Origin: Fodinicurvata sp. EGI_FJ10296
Lineage (GTDB): Bacteria > Pseudomonadota > Alphaproteobacteria > DSM-16000 > Inquilinaceae
Length of the DNA: 64,000 nucleotides
Assembly: GCF_040712075.1 (NCBI RefSeq)
Contig: NZ_JBFCVL010000005.1
Coordinates: forward strand, 372,001-436,000
Reading direction: 5' to 3'
The translations under genes were made by a program, and so were the position numbers. This document shows positions 8,879 through 15,897 of the stretch, one piece after another (the first letter of the stretch is position 1; each line of letters opens with the position of its first letter). The notes under the pieces were generated by a model. It did no database searches. It was not told where the DNA came from and saw nothing but the letters and a program-made list of their open reading frames with translations.

Positions 8879-9280
8879 ATGGCCCTGACACCCCTTGGCA
8901 CCGACACCGCGGTGGCCGCGCTGGCGGCGGCCGCGACGTCCCTGTCGCTGCACGGCGACGATCCCGGCGCCGACGGCGCCCAGGAGATCGACGGCGGCGC
9001 CTATGCCCGCCGCCCCGTGACCTGGAGCGAACCGGAGAACGGCGCGGTTGCCGCCACCGGCACGATCGGCTTCGAGGTGCCGGCCGGCGCCGTCGTCTCT
9101 CATATCGGCCTGTGGTCGGAGGCCGGCGGCTTTCTGGCGAAGATCAGCGTGCCGGAAGAGATGTTCGGCTCGGCCGGCGAATATCGCGTGACCGAACTGA
9201 CGCTGACCGTCGGCGACTGCCCGGCGCCGACTGACGGCCAATCGGGTGACGGGGGCAGTGAAACCGGGGGCGGGGCATGA
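8879..9280 (+). CDS. Small virion structural protein, unknown role
   Basis: A 133-residue protein following gpJ. It has the pattern SLHGDDPGADGAQEIDGG, then YARRPVTWSEPENG, a strand stretch and VVSHIGLWSEAGGFLAKI. Similar short proteins are found in many tail modules, where they are annotated only as phage tail or structural proteins. It ends with a glycine-rich tail and overlaps the next gene by 4 bases. A virion role is inferred from context. Confidence 0.7.
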   Translation: MALTPLGTDTAVAALAAAATSLSLHGDDPGADGAQEIDGGAYARRPVTWSEPENGAVAATGTIGFEVPAGAVVSHIGLWSEAGGFLAKISVPEEMFGSAGEYRVTELTLTVGDCPAPTDGQSGDGGSETGGGA

Positions 9281-9735
9281 CCGCGCTGGTCTTTCCCGGT
9301 GAGGCCGACGCCGAGGGCTGGGCGCCGGTGGTCGCAGCCCATCACCGCCCGGACGACCTGGCGCCCGACCGCCGGGCCCAGGGCATCGCGGTCGATGCCT
9401 GGGACCCGCCCGCCGATACCGCGTTCCGGACCCATGCCGCCTTCGTCCGGCTCGAGACCGGCGCGCTCGATCATCGCCCGATTGCCCGGCCGGTCGATCC
9501 TCGCCGGGTTCGCGCGCTGTTCACCCATGCCGAACGCCGGGCGATCAAGCTGGGCGACAGCCTGGACGCGGCCCAAGCTGCCGACCTTGCCATCCTCTGG
9601 GAAGACGTCTTCGACCGCGAGACCGTCACCCTCGACGATCCGGCACTGACCGAACTGCTCGACTGGCTGGTCGCCCGCGATCTGCTGACCGTCGAGCGCC
9701 GGGACGCCATCGCATCAGGCCACGCGCCTGCCTGA
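9277..9735 (+). CDS. Phage protein of unknown function in the baseplate region
   Basis: A 152-residue acidic protein, translationally coupled to the preceding gene by an ATGA overlap. No domain was recognised. The C-terminal half is helical and rich in Asp, Ala and Leu (LDAAQAADLAILWEDVFDRE, then LTELLDWLVARDLLTVERRD). Together with the previous gene it lies between J and I, where P2 has no gene, so it belongs to the accessory baseplate set of this phage group. Confidence 0.65.
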   Translation: MTALVFPGEADAEGWAPVVAAHHRPDDLAPDRRAQGIAVDAWDPPADTAFRTHAAFVRLETGALDHRPIARPVDPRRVRALFTHAERRAIKLGDSLDAAQAADLAILWEDVFDRETVTLDDPALTELLDWLVARDLLTVERRDAIASGHAPA

Positions 9736-9766
9736 CCTGCGGCCCCGCTCCATTCCATAGGCCCCC

Positions 9767-12001
9767 ATGACCGAACCCGCGCCTTATCTCGTCGGCAGCG
9801 ATCAGCTGACCGACGGGACCGGTCTGCGCGGAATCGGGGCCGACGGTACCGTCCGTTGGAGCCGAGAGACACGAGCGACGGCGCTGGCCCACCATCGCGA
9901 CGGCTGGCTGGTCGCCGGTGGTGCCAGCCGTGTCCGGCGTCTCGATCGCGACGGGGTGGAGATCTGGTCGGCGGAGGCCGGCGGGACCCTGCGCGCCGTC
10001 GCCGTCAACCTGGCCGGAACCGTGGTCGCGGCGACCGCCAGCGGCGTGGCCGCCTTCGACGCCGACGGCGCGCCGCTGTGGACGGTACCCAGCGGCTCGG
10101 ACGTCTGGGGCGTCGCCATCGGCCGCGACGGCGGCATCGCGCTGGCCCGGGTCGATGGCCGGGTCGAGCGCCGCGACGCCGACGGTGCCCTGATCTGGGC
10201 GGTCGAGCGGGGCGCCGCCGCGATCGCGGTCGCGCTGACCTCCGCCGGCGGCGTCATTGCCGCCGGCAGCGCCGACGGCGATGGCCGGCATCTGAACGTC
10301 CATGATGCCGATGGCGCGCCACGCTGGTCGGCATCGTTCGGCACGGCGCCTTATCTCTGGGCGGTGGCGGTCGATGATCGCGGCCATGTCACGGTCGGCG
10401 GCGCTCCCGACGCCGGCATCGTCGCCCGCCAGTACACCGGCGACGGTGACGTCGTCTGGTCGAGCACCGCCGGCAACCCGGGCCAGATCCGCGCCCTGTC
10501 GGTGACGCCGGACGGGACGGTGCTGACCGCCGGCGCCTGGGGCAGTGGTCCGAAGGCGGCGCTGCTCGATGCCGGGTCCGGCACCGTGATCTGGACCGAT
10601 ACCAGCTTCGACCGCGCTGCCTCGACGGCGGCCGCACCGGGCGTGCGCGGCGGCGGACACTGGCGCCACGAGGCCGAACGGGCGGCGCACTCCCGGGCCA
10701 CGGCGACGCTTGCGGCCACCGGCGGTAAGCGAACCGGCGGTGGCGGCGAGATCGCCGCGGCGGCCAGGGTCAATCCGATGGTCGTTCGCCGATCGGGCGA
10801 AGCGGCGGCCCTGACGGTGGGGGTGATCGGGGCCGCCGCGGCCGCGAGAACAGCCCGCGTCGTCGGCAACGCGCGGGCCGCCGTAGATCTTCCAGCGGCT
10901 GCCTTCAGACTGACCCGGACACCGGCAACGATCAAGACGGCCGTAACCCTTGGGACGGTTGGTGTTGCCCTCACGACCGCGCCGACCGAACCGCCGATCG
11001 TCGGCGCCGACGTCACGGTCACGGCAGGGGCCAGTCTCGACGTGTCAGCAGGCCGGGTTATCGTCGGAACGGCAGCAGTCCTGGCCGTCGGGATGATGAC
11101 CGGAACCGGCCGCAAGCGGGCCGACCGCAGCGGGTCGATCACTTTCACGTTCGGGATCGCGGGGCATGGTCGGCCGCACCGGCGGGATATCCTCGATCTC
11201 GTCGTCGGCGGTACCGGACGGGCGGCCACAACCGGGCTTCGGGCAAATGCCGCCTCACTGTGGGCCAGGAGCACCAGCGACGCCACCACGACCGCCATCC
11301 ATCACGGCCGGGCGGGTGTCCGCATCGGGTCCCACGGCCGGGCGGCGTTCGCGACCGCCAAACCGACGCCGACGCTGCTGCCGTCCAGCGCCACCAACGA
11401 GATGCGCGCGCTCGAGGCCGTGACCGTTCGCGCCACCGATCTGCCGACCCTGCACCGGCACAACGCCGATCCGGAGCGGGTCCGCTCGCAGCTGCTGCCC
11501 TGGCAGGCCTGGGAGCGGGCCGTCGACATCTGGGACACGACCTGGCCCGACGCCACCAAGCGCGCGGTTTCCGGCCGCGCCATCGCCACCCACCGCATCC
11601 GGGGCACACCGGCGGCGGTGGAATCGGCACTCGCCAGCCTCGGCGTCGACGATGCCGTACTGACCGAATGGTTCGAGGATACGCCCGAAGGCCCGCCCTA
11701 CACCTTCCGCGCCACTGTCACCCGCGCCGGCGGCATCGAGCGCGGCCTGACCCGCAATCTCGGCCGCGCCGTCGCCGCCTCCAAGAACACCCGCAGCCAC
11801 ATGACCCGGCTGACCCTGGTCGTGCCCATGGTCGCGACCACGCTCCATGCCGCCCCGGCCGCCTTGGCCGGCCAAGCGGTCACCGTCGCCCCGGTCTGGG
11901 ATCCGCCGGGACCGATCGCCGGAACCGCCGCCGGGGCGGGCGCGATCCATACCGTCACGGCCGTCACCGTGCCCGCTCACCATGAGGATACCGATGCCTG
12001 A
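9767..12001 (+). CDS. Tail protein I fused to an N-terminal beta-propeller
   Basis: A 744-residue single open frame. Residues 1-295 form repeated units of about 40-45 residues with the pattern D-x-D-G-x-x-x-W followed by strand-forming valines and glycines (AFDADGAPLWTVPSG, VHDADGAPRWSASFG, YTGDGDVVWSSTAG), the mark of a PQQ/WD-like beta-propeller. Residues 295-535 are low-complexity, rich in Ala, Thr and Val. Residues 537-744 are a normal P2 gpI domain (LLPSSATNEMRALE, QLLPWQAWERAVDIWDTTWPD, ATKRAVSGRAIATHRIRGTP). P2 gpI itself is about 180 residues, so this is about four times longer. It joins the baseplate and may present the propeller on the outside. It overlaps the fibre gene by 8 bases. 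Confidence 0.85.
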   Translation: MTEPAPYLVGSDQLTDGTGLRGIGADGTVRWSRETRATALAHHRDGWLVAGGASRVRRLDRDGVEIWSAEAGGTLRAVAVNLAGTVVAATASGVAAFDADGAPLWTVPSGSDVWGVAIGRDGGIALARVDGRVERRDADGALIWAVERGAAAIAVALTSAGGVIAAGSADGDGRHLNVHDADGAPRWSASFGTAPYLWAVAVDDRGHVTVGGAPDAGIVARQYTGDGDVVWSSTAGNPGQIRALSVTPDGTVLTAGAWGSGPKAALLDAGSGTVIWTDTSFDRAASTAAAPGVRGGGHWRHEAERAAHSRATATLAATGGKRTGGGGEIAAAARVNPMVVRRSGEAAALTVGVIGAAAAARTARVVGNARAAVDLPAAAFRLTRTPATIKTAVTLGTVGVALTTAPTEPPIVGADVTVTAGASLDVSAGRVIVGTAAVLAVGMMTGTGRKRADRSGSITFTFGIAGHGRPHRRDILDLVVGGTGRAATTGLRANAASLWARSTSDATTTAIHHGRAGVRIGSHGRAAFATAKPTPTLLPSSATNEMRALEAVTVRATDLPTLHRHNADPERVRSQLLPWQAWERAVDIWDTTWPDATKRAVSGRAIATHRIRGTPAAVESALASLGVDDAVLTEWFEDTPEGPPYTFRATVTRAGGIERGLTRNLGRAVAASKNTRSHMTRLTLVVPMVATTLHAAPAALAGQAVTVAPVWDPPGPIAGTAAGAGAIHTVTAVTVPAHHEDTDA

Positions 12002-13298
12002 CCAGGACTATTACACCATCCTGACCGATACCGGCCGGGGCGAGCTGGCCGCCGCCATGGCCGATGACAGTCCGCTGGGCATCGCCGAGGCGGCGCTGGG
12101 CGATGGCGGCGGCCAAAGCTACGACCCGACGCCGGACCAGACGGCACTGGTCGGCGAATGGCATCGCCGGCCGGTCAACCGGATCACCGTCGATCCCGCC
12201 AACCCGCATTGGGTGGTGGTCGAGGTAGTAGTGCCGATGTCGGTCGGCGGGCATTACGTGCGCGAGGTCGGGCTGGTCGACAGTGACGGCGCCCTGATCG
12301 CGATCGCGAAATTCCCGCCGACCTACAAGCCGACCCTGATCGCCGGTACCGGCTCCGACCTGATCATCCGGGTGATCCTGGAGGTGGCCAACGCGGATTC
12401 GGTCGAACTGCTGATCGACCCGACAGTGGTCACGGCCAGTCGCGCCTATGTCGACCAGACGGTCGGGGCGATGGCCGGTGATCTGACGCAGGCGATCGGG
12501 ACGTTGGCCGATGATCTCGATGACGCCGCCTGGCGGCCGGTCATCGACGCGATCGACAAAGCGGACCCGTCCACCGCCGGCCTGCCCACGGCCGCCGCCG
12601 TGATCGCCGCCGTCAACGACGCGCTTGCCGCCGGCCTGCGGCCGCGCCGGGTGACCATCCTCGATAATCCGGGCGATCACAGCTACCGCAAGCCCGGCTG
12701 GCTGCGGGAAGTCTGGGCGATCGGCACGGCCGCCGGCGGCGGGGGCGGCGGCACTGAAGCCGGGGCGGGCGGCGAAGCGGTCGGATCGGGTGGCGGCGCC
12801 GGCGGCACCTTTCTCCGGCGCCGGCCGGCAACGGCCCTGAACACGACCGAGAATATCCGCGTCGGCTGGGGCGGACCCGGCGGATACGGCCACGATCAGG
12901 GCGGTCATGGCGGGGCGACGTCGTTTGGCGCCCACGCCACGGCGACCGGCGGGCGCGGCGGTGGCGGGTCCGTCAACCGTGATAGCGGGACGGGGCGCGG
13001 CAGTGGCGGGCTCGGTGGCAGCGCCCATGGCGGCGACCTCAATCTCGGCGGTCAGGCAGGCGGATCGGCACCGGTGATCCGGGGGCGCGGCGTTCCCAGC
13101 GGCTTCGGCGGCGCCAGCTTCTGGGGTGGTGGCGGTATCAGCCGGATGAACAGCTATGTCGTGATCGACGGCACTGACGGCACCGCGCCCGGGAGCGGTG
13201 GCGGCGGGGCAAGCACGAACTACAAGAACGCCCATGGCCGGGGCGGTCGCGGCGCCCACGGGCTGATGATGCTGATCGAACTGGAGGCTTTGGCATGA
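11994..13298 (+). CDS. Tail fibre protein with glycine-rich C-terminal domain
   Basis: A 434-residue fibre. Residues 1-150 match the N-terminal domain of P2 gpH-type fibres that attaches to the baseplate (YYTILTDTGRGELAAAM, then HYVREVGLVDSDGALIAIAK). A short helical stalk follows. From about residue 240 to the end it is a glycine-rich domain (WAIGTAAGGGGGG, GWGGPGGYGHDQGGHGGATS) like the polyglycine receptor-binding tips of other phage adhesins. The start ATG at 11994 lies inside the end of the gpI fusion gene. It should determine host range. Confidence 0.86.
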   Translation: MPDQDYYTILTDTGRGELAAAMADDSPLGIAEAALGDGGGQSYDPTPDQTALVGEWHRRPVNRITVDPANPHWVVVEVVVPMSVGGHYVREVGLVDSDGALIAIAKFPPTYKPTLIAGTGSDLIIRVILEVANADSVELLIDPTVVTASRAYVDQTVGAMAGDLTQAIGTLADDLDDAAWRPVIDAIDKADPSTAGLPTAAAVIAAVNDALAAGLRPRRVTILDNPGDHSYRKPGWLREVWAIGTAAGGGGGGTEAGAGGEAVGSGGGAGGTFLRRRPATALNTTENIRVGWGGPGGYGHDQGGHGGATSFGAHATATGGRGGGGSVNRDSGTGRGSGGLGGSAHGGDLNLGGQAGGSAPVIRGRGVPSGFGGASFWGGGGISRMNSYVVIDGTDGTAPGSGGGGASTNYKNAHGRGGRGAHGLMMLIELEALA

Positions 13299-13642
13299 AA
13301 GCACTGATCCATCAGGGGCGGATCGAACAGATCGAAGGCGAAGCGTTCCCGGTGGCGGCACCGCTCTATTGGGTCGACGCGCCCGACGACGCCGAGGTCG
13401 GCTGGCACTACGACGGCACGGTCTTCGCTCCGCCCCCAACTGATACCGGAACGGTCACCTGGCCCGCGATCCGCCGCGAGCGCGACGACCGCCTGATCGC
13501 CAGCGACTGGACCCAGTTGCCCGACGCGGATCTGGGCGACGCGGAACGACAGGCCTGGCGCAGCTATCGCAAGGCCCTGCGCGACATCACCGACGCCTTC
13601 GATGACCCGGCGGCGGTTGTCTGGCCGGATCCGCCGAAGTGA
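13295..13642 (+). CDS. Phage tail assembly chaperone
   Basis: A 115-residue protein whose C-terminal half carries the tail-chaperone signature: IRRERDDRLIASDWTQLPDA, AWRSYRKALRDITDAFDDPA and a final VVWPDPP. This family follows fibre genes in many phages and helps fibre or tail assembly. It overlaps the fibre stop by 4 bases and is followed after about 40 bases by an intrinsic terminator, so it ends the baseplate-fibre operon. Confidence 0.88.
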   Translation: MKALIHQGRIEQIEGEAFPVAAPLYWVDAPDDAEVGWHYDGTVFAPPPTDTGTVTWPAIRRERDDRLIASDWTQLPDADLGDAERQAWRSYRKALRDITDAFDDPAAVVWPDPPK

Positions 13643-13678
13643 CCCTGCAGCCACCCGCCGCCTGACCCCATCAACACC

Positions 13679-13701
13679 ACCCGCCAACGAGCGGGTTTTT
13701 T
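13679..13701 (+). terminator. Intrinsic terminator after the fibre/chaperone operon
   Basis: The stem CCCGC/GCGGG with a 6-base loop is followed directly by six T residues. It lies between the chaperone gene and the sheath gene and separates the baseplate and tail-tube transcription units. Confidence 0.82.
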
Positions 13702-13731
13702 CATGCCCAATTCATGCCCAAAGGAGGCTCA

Positions 13732-14925
13732 ATGCCCGACAGCTTTCTCCATGGCGTCGAGGTCGTCGAGATCGACCACGGCCCGCGCCCGATCCGCACG
13801 GTGCGCTCGAGCGTCATCGGCGTTGTCGGCACCGCGCCTGAAGCCGATGCCGAGGCGTTTCCGCTCGATACACCCATACTTGTCGCCGGCAGTCGCCGCG
13901 AGGCGGCCAAACTGGGCGAGGCCGGCACGCTGCCCGACGCGCTTGCCTCCATCTTCGACCAGGTCGGCGCGATGGTCGTGGTCATCCGCGTCGCCGAGGG
14001 CAGCGACGACAGCGACACCCGCGCCAATGTCATCGGCGGGGTCGATGCCGAGACCGACGCCTATACCGGCGTGCATGCGCTGAAGGCCGCCCAGTCCCGG
14101 CTGGGGCTGACGCCGCGCCTGCTGGTCGCGCCGGGCTTCACCCATCAGCGTCCGCCCGACCCCGACGATCCCGACCGGCTGCTGGCCAACCCGGTGGTCG
14201 CCGCCCTGCAGGCGATCGCGAAGCAGCTGCGCGCCACCATCATCGCCGACGGCCCCGACACCACCGATGAAGCGGCGATCGCCTGTCGCGGCGACTGGGG
14301 CAGCGCGCGCGTGTTCCTGGTCGATCCCCATGTCAGGGTCGACCGCGGCGGGATCCGCACCGTCCCGGTCAGCGCCGCCGTGGCCGGACTGATCGCGCGC
14401 ATCGATGCCGAGCGCGGCTTCTGGTGGTCGCCGTCGAACCAGGAACTGTTCGGCATCATCGGTACCGCCCGGCCGGTGGATTTCCGGCTCGGCGACCGCA
14501 ACGCGCGGGCCAACTATCTGAACGAGAACGACGTCGCCACCGTCATCCGCGAGAACGGCTACCGGCTGTGGGGCAACCGCACCTGCTCGTCGGATCCGCG
14601 CTGGGCGTTCCTCAGCGTCCGGCGCACCGCCGACATGGTCAACGAGTCGGTCCAGCGCGCGCATCTCTGGGCCGTCGATCGCGCCATCTCCCGGACGTAC
14701 ATCGAGGACGTGACCGAAGGCGTGAACGGCTATCTGCGCAGCCTCAAGGCGCGGGGCGCGATCCTGGGCGGCGAATGCTGGCCCGATCCCGACCTCAACA
14801 CGCCCGCCAACATCTCCCAGGGCAAGGTCTACTTCAACTTCGACTTCACCGCGCCGTACCCGGCCGAACACATCACGTTCCGGTCGATGATGACCGACGG
14901 CTATCTGGAGGAACTGATCGCATGA
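13732..14925 (+). CDS. Contractile tail sheath protein, P2 gpFI family
   Basis: A 397-residue sheath protein. Features include FLHGVEVVEIDHGPRPIRTV at the start, SSVIGVVGTAPEA, LLVAPGFTHQRPP, VSAAVAGLIARIDAERGFWW and GYRLWGNRTCSSDPRWAFL. The start at 13732 is preferred over an ATG at 13714 because AAAGGAGG lies 7 bases before it. Contraction of this sheath drives the tube into the host. It is coupled to the tube gene by an ATGA overlap. Confidence 0.94.
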   Translation: MPDSFLHGVEVVEIDHGPRPIRTVRSSVIGVVGTAPEADAEAFPLDTPILVAGSRREAAKLGEAGTLPDALASIFDQVGAMVVVIRVAEGSDDSDTRANVIGGVDAETDAYTGVHALKAAQSRLGLTPRLLVAPGFTHQRPPDPDDPDRLLANPVVAALQAIAKQLRATIIADGPDTTDEAAIACRGDWGSARVFLVDPHVRVDRGGIRTVPVSAAVAGLIARIDAERGFWWSPSNQELFGIIGTARPVDFRLGDRNARANYLNENDVATVIRENGYRLWGNRTCSSDPRWAFLSVRRTADMVNESVQRAHLWAVDRAISRTYIEDVTEGVNGYLRSLKARGAILGGECWPDPDLNTPANISQGKVYFNFDFTAPYPAEHITFRSMMTDGYLEELIA

Positions 14926-15419
14926 AACACCCGCGCGTCATCCGCAACTTCAACCTGTTCGTCGACGGCCAGGGCTTCGCCGGCCGGGTCGAGGAAGCCG
15001 AACTGCCCAGTCTCACTCTCAACACCGACGAGTTCCGCGGCGGCGGCATGGATGCCCCCGTCGATGTCGAACTCGGCATGGAGAAGATGGAGTTTACCGC
15101 CACCTTCGCCGATTGGGACCCGGATCTGCTGGGCCTGCTCGGTACCAGCAACCAGCCCGTGACCCTGCGCGCCGCCGCCCAGGCGCAGGGCGGGCCGGTG
15201 GAACCGATCCGGATCCAGCTTCGCGGCCTGTGGCGCGGTCTGGAACCCGGCGGCGTCAAGGCCGGCGACCGCGCCACGCTCAAGGTCAGCGCCACCCTCG
15301 CCTATTACCGCTTCACCCAGGCCGGCACCGACGTGATCGAGATCGACCTGGAGAACATGATCCGGCGCATCCGTGGCGTCGATCAGCTCGCCGACCAGCG
15401 GGCTGCCCTGGGTCTCTGA
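14922..15419 (+). CDS. Major tail tube protein, P2 gpFII family
   Basis: A 165-residue tube protein, the usual length in the P2 group. It shows PRVIRNFNLFVDGQGFAGRV at the start, EFRGGGMDAPVDVELGMEKM, and the late segment YYRFTQAGTDVIEIDLENMI with a typical ending. It forms the inner tube under the sheath and is translated from an ATG overlapping the sheath stop. Confidence 0.94.
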   Translation: MKHPRVIRNFNLFVDGQGFAGRVEEAELPSLTLNTDEFRGGGMDAPVDVELGMEKMEFTATFADWDPDLLGLLGTSNQPVTLRAAAQAQGGPVEPIRIQLRGLWRGLEPGGVKAGDRATLKVSATLAYYRFTQAGTDVIEIDLENMIRRIRGVDQLADQRAALGL

Positions 15420-15466
15420 CCCGCTGCCCAACCCGCTTCCCTGTTCAAATTGAAAGGATCATCCCC

Positions 15467-15727
15467 ATGGCCCAACGCGCCGCCACCACGCTCACCCTCA
15501 ACCACCCGGTCACACGCACCGACGACACGGTACTGCGGGAACTGGAGTTCCGCCGTCCCACCGGTCGCGACCTGCGCCAGATGGGGAAGCTGAAGGGATC
15601 GCAGATCGACCAGAGCCTGTGGCTGATCGCCAAACTGACCGGCATCGGCCCCGACGAAACAGACTTGCTCGACGGCGAGGACATCAACCGCGCCAGCGAG
15701 ATCGTCGACGGTTTTTTGTCTCACTGA
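15467..15727 (+). CDS. Tail assembly chaperone E (zero-frame product)
   Basis: An 86-residue protein in the place of P2 gene E, between tube and tape measure. It contains TVLRELEFRRPTGRDLRQMG and a helix ending in ASEIVDGFL. An AAAGGA ribosome binding site precedes the ATG. The frame stops at TGA 15725-15727, a few codons after a T TTT TTG slippery site, so a fraction of ribosomes should pass into the -1 frame and make the longer E' product. The ratio of E to E+E' sets tape-measure assembly in P2. Confidence 0.88.
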   Translation: MAQRAATTLTLNHPVTRTDDTVLRELEFRRPTGRDLRQMGKLKGSQIDQSLWLIAKLTGIGPDETDLLDGEDINRASEIVDGFLSH

Positions 15728-15897
15728 CCCTCGGCCCGGCAGGCGTCGGCGAGGCCATGGCCGATATCGCCGCCGTCTTCCACTGGCCGCTCGCCGACCT
15801 GGAGCGCCTCGAAGTGTCGGAACTCGCCTTCTGGCACGACAAGGCGGTCAAGCGCTACCAGGCCATGAGCCAGACGAAAGAACCCCGCCATGTCTGA
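15467..15897 (+). CDS. Tail assembly chaperone E+E' made by programmed -1 frameshift
   Basis: Reading 84 codons to 15718 and then shifting back one base continues into a frame open to 15897, giving a 143-residue protein. The -1 part begins VSLTLGPAGVGEAMADI and contains FHWPLADLERLEVSELAFWH, the conserved GpE family signature. That signature has no start codon of its own in a sensible place, so frameshifting is the natural explanation. The end of E' overlaps the tape-measure start, as in P2. Confidence 0.85.
15712..15718 (+). promoter_or_regulatory. Slippery heptamer T TTT TTG for -1 frameshifting
   Basis: In the zero frame the codons are GGT TTT TTG. Slipping one base back allows both tRNAs to re-pair on TTT TTT. 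The site lies three codons before the zero-frame stop and opens the frame of the conserved E' domain. P2 uses a T-rich heptamer of this kind at the same place. Confidence 0.85.

Noticed and set aside
11964-13439. Long minus-strand frame (491 codons) opposite the tail fibre gene
   Set aside because: High GC makes long antisense frames common. Its composition is Arg/Ala/Gly-rich without motifs, while the plus strand has a clear fibre protein.
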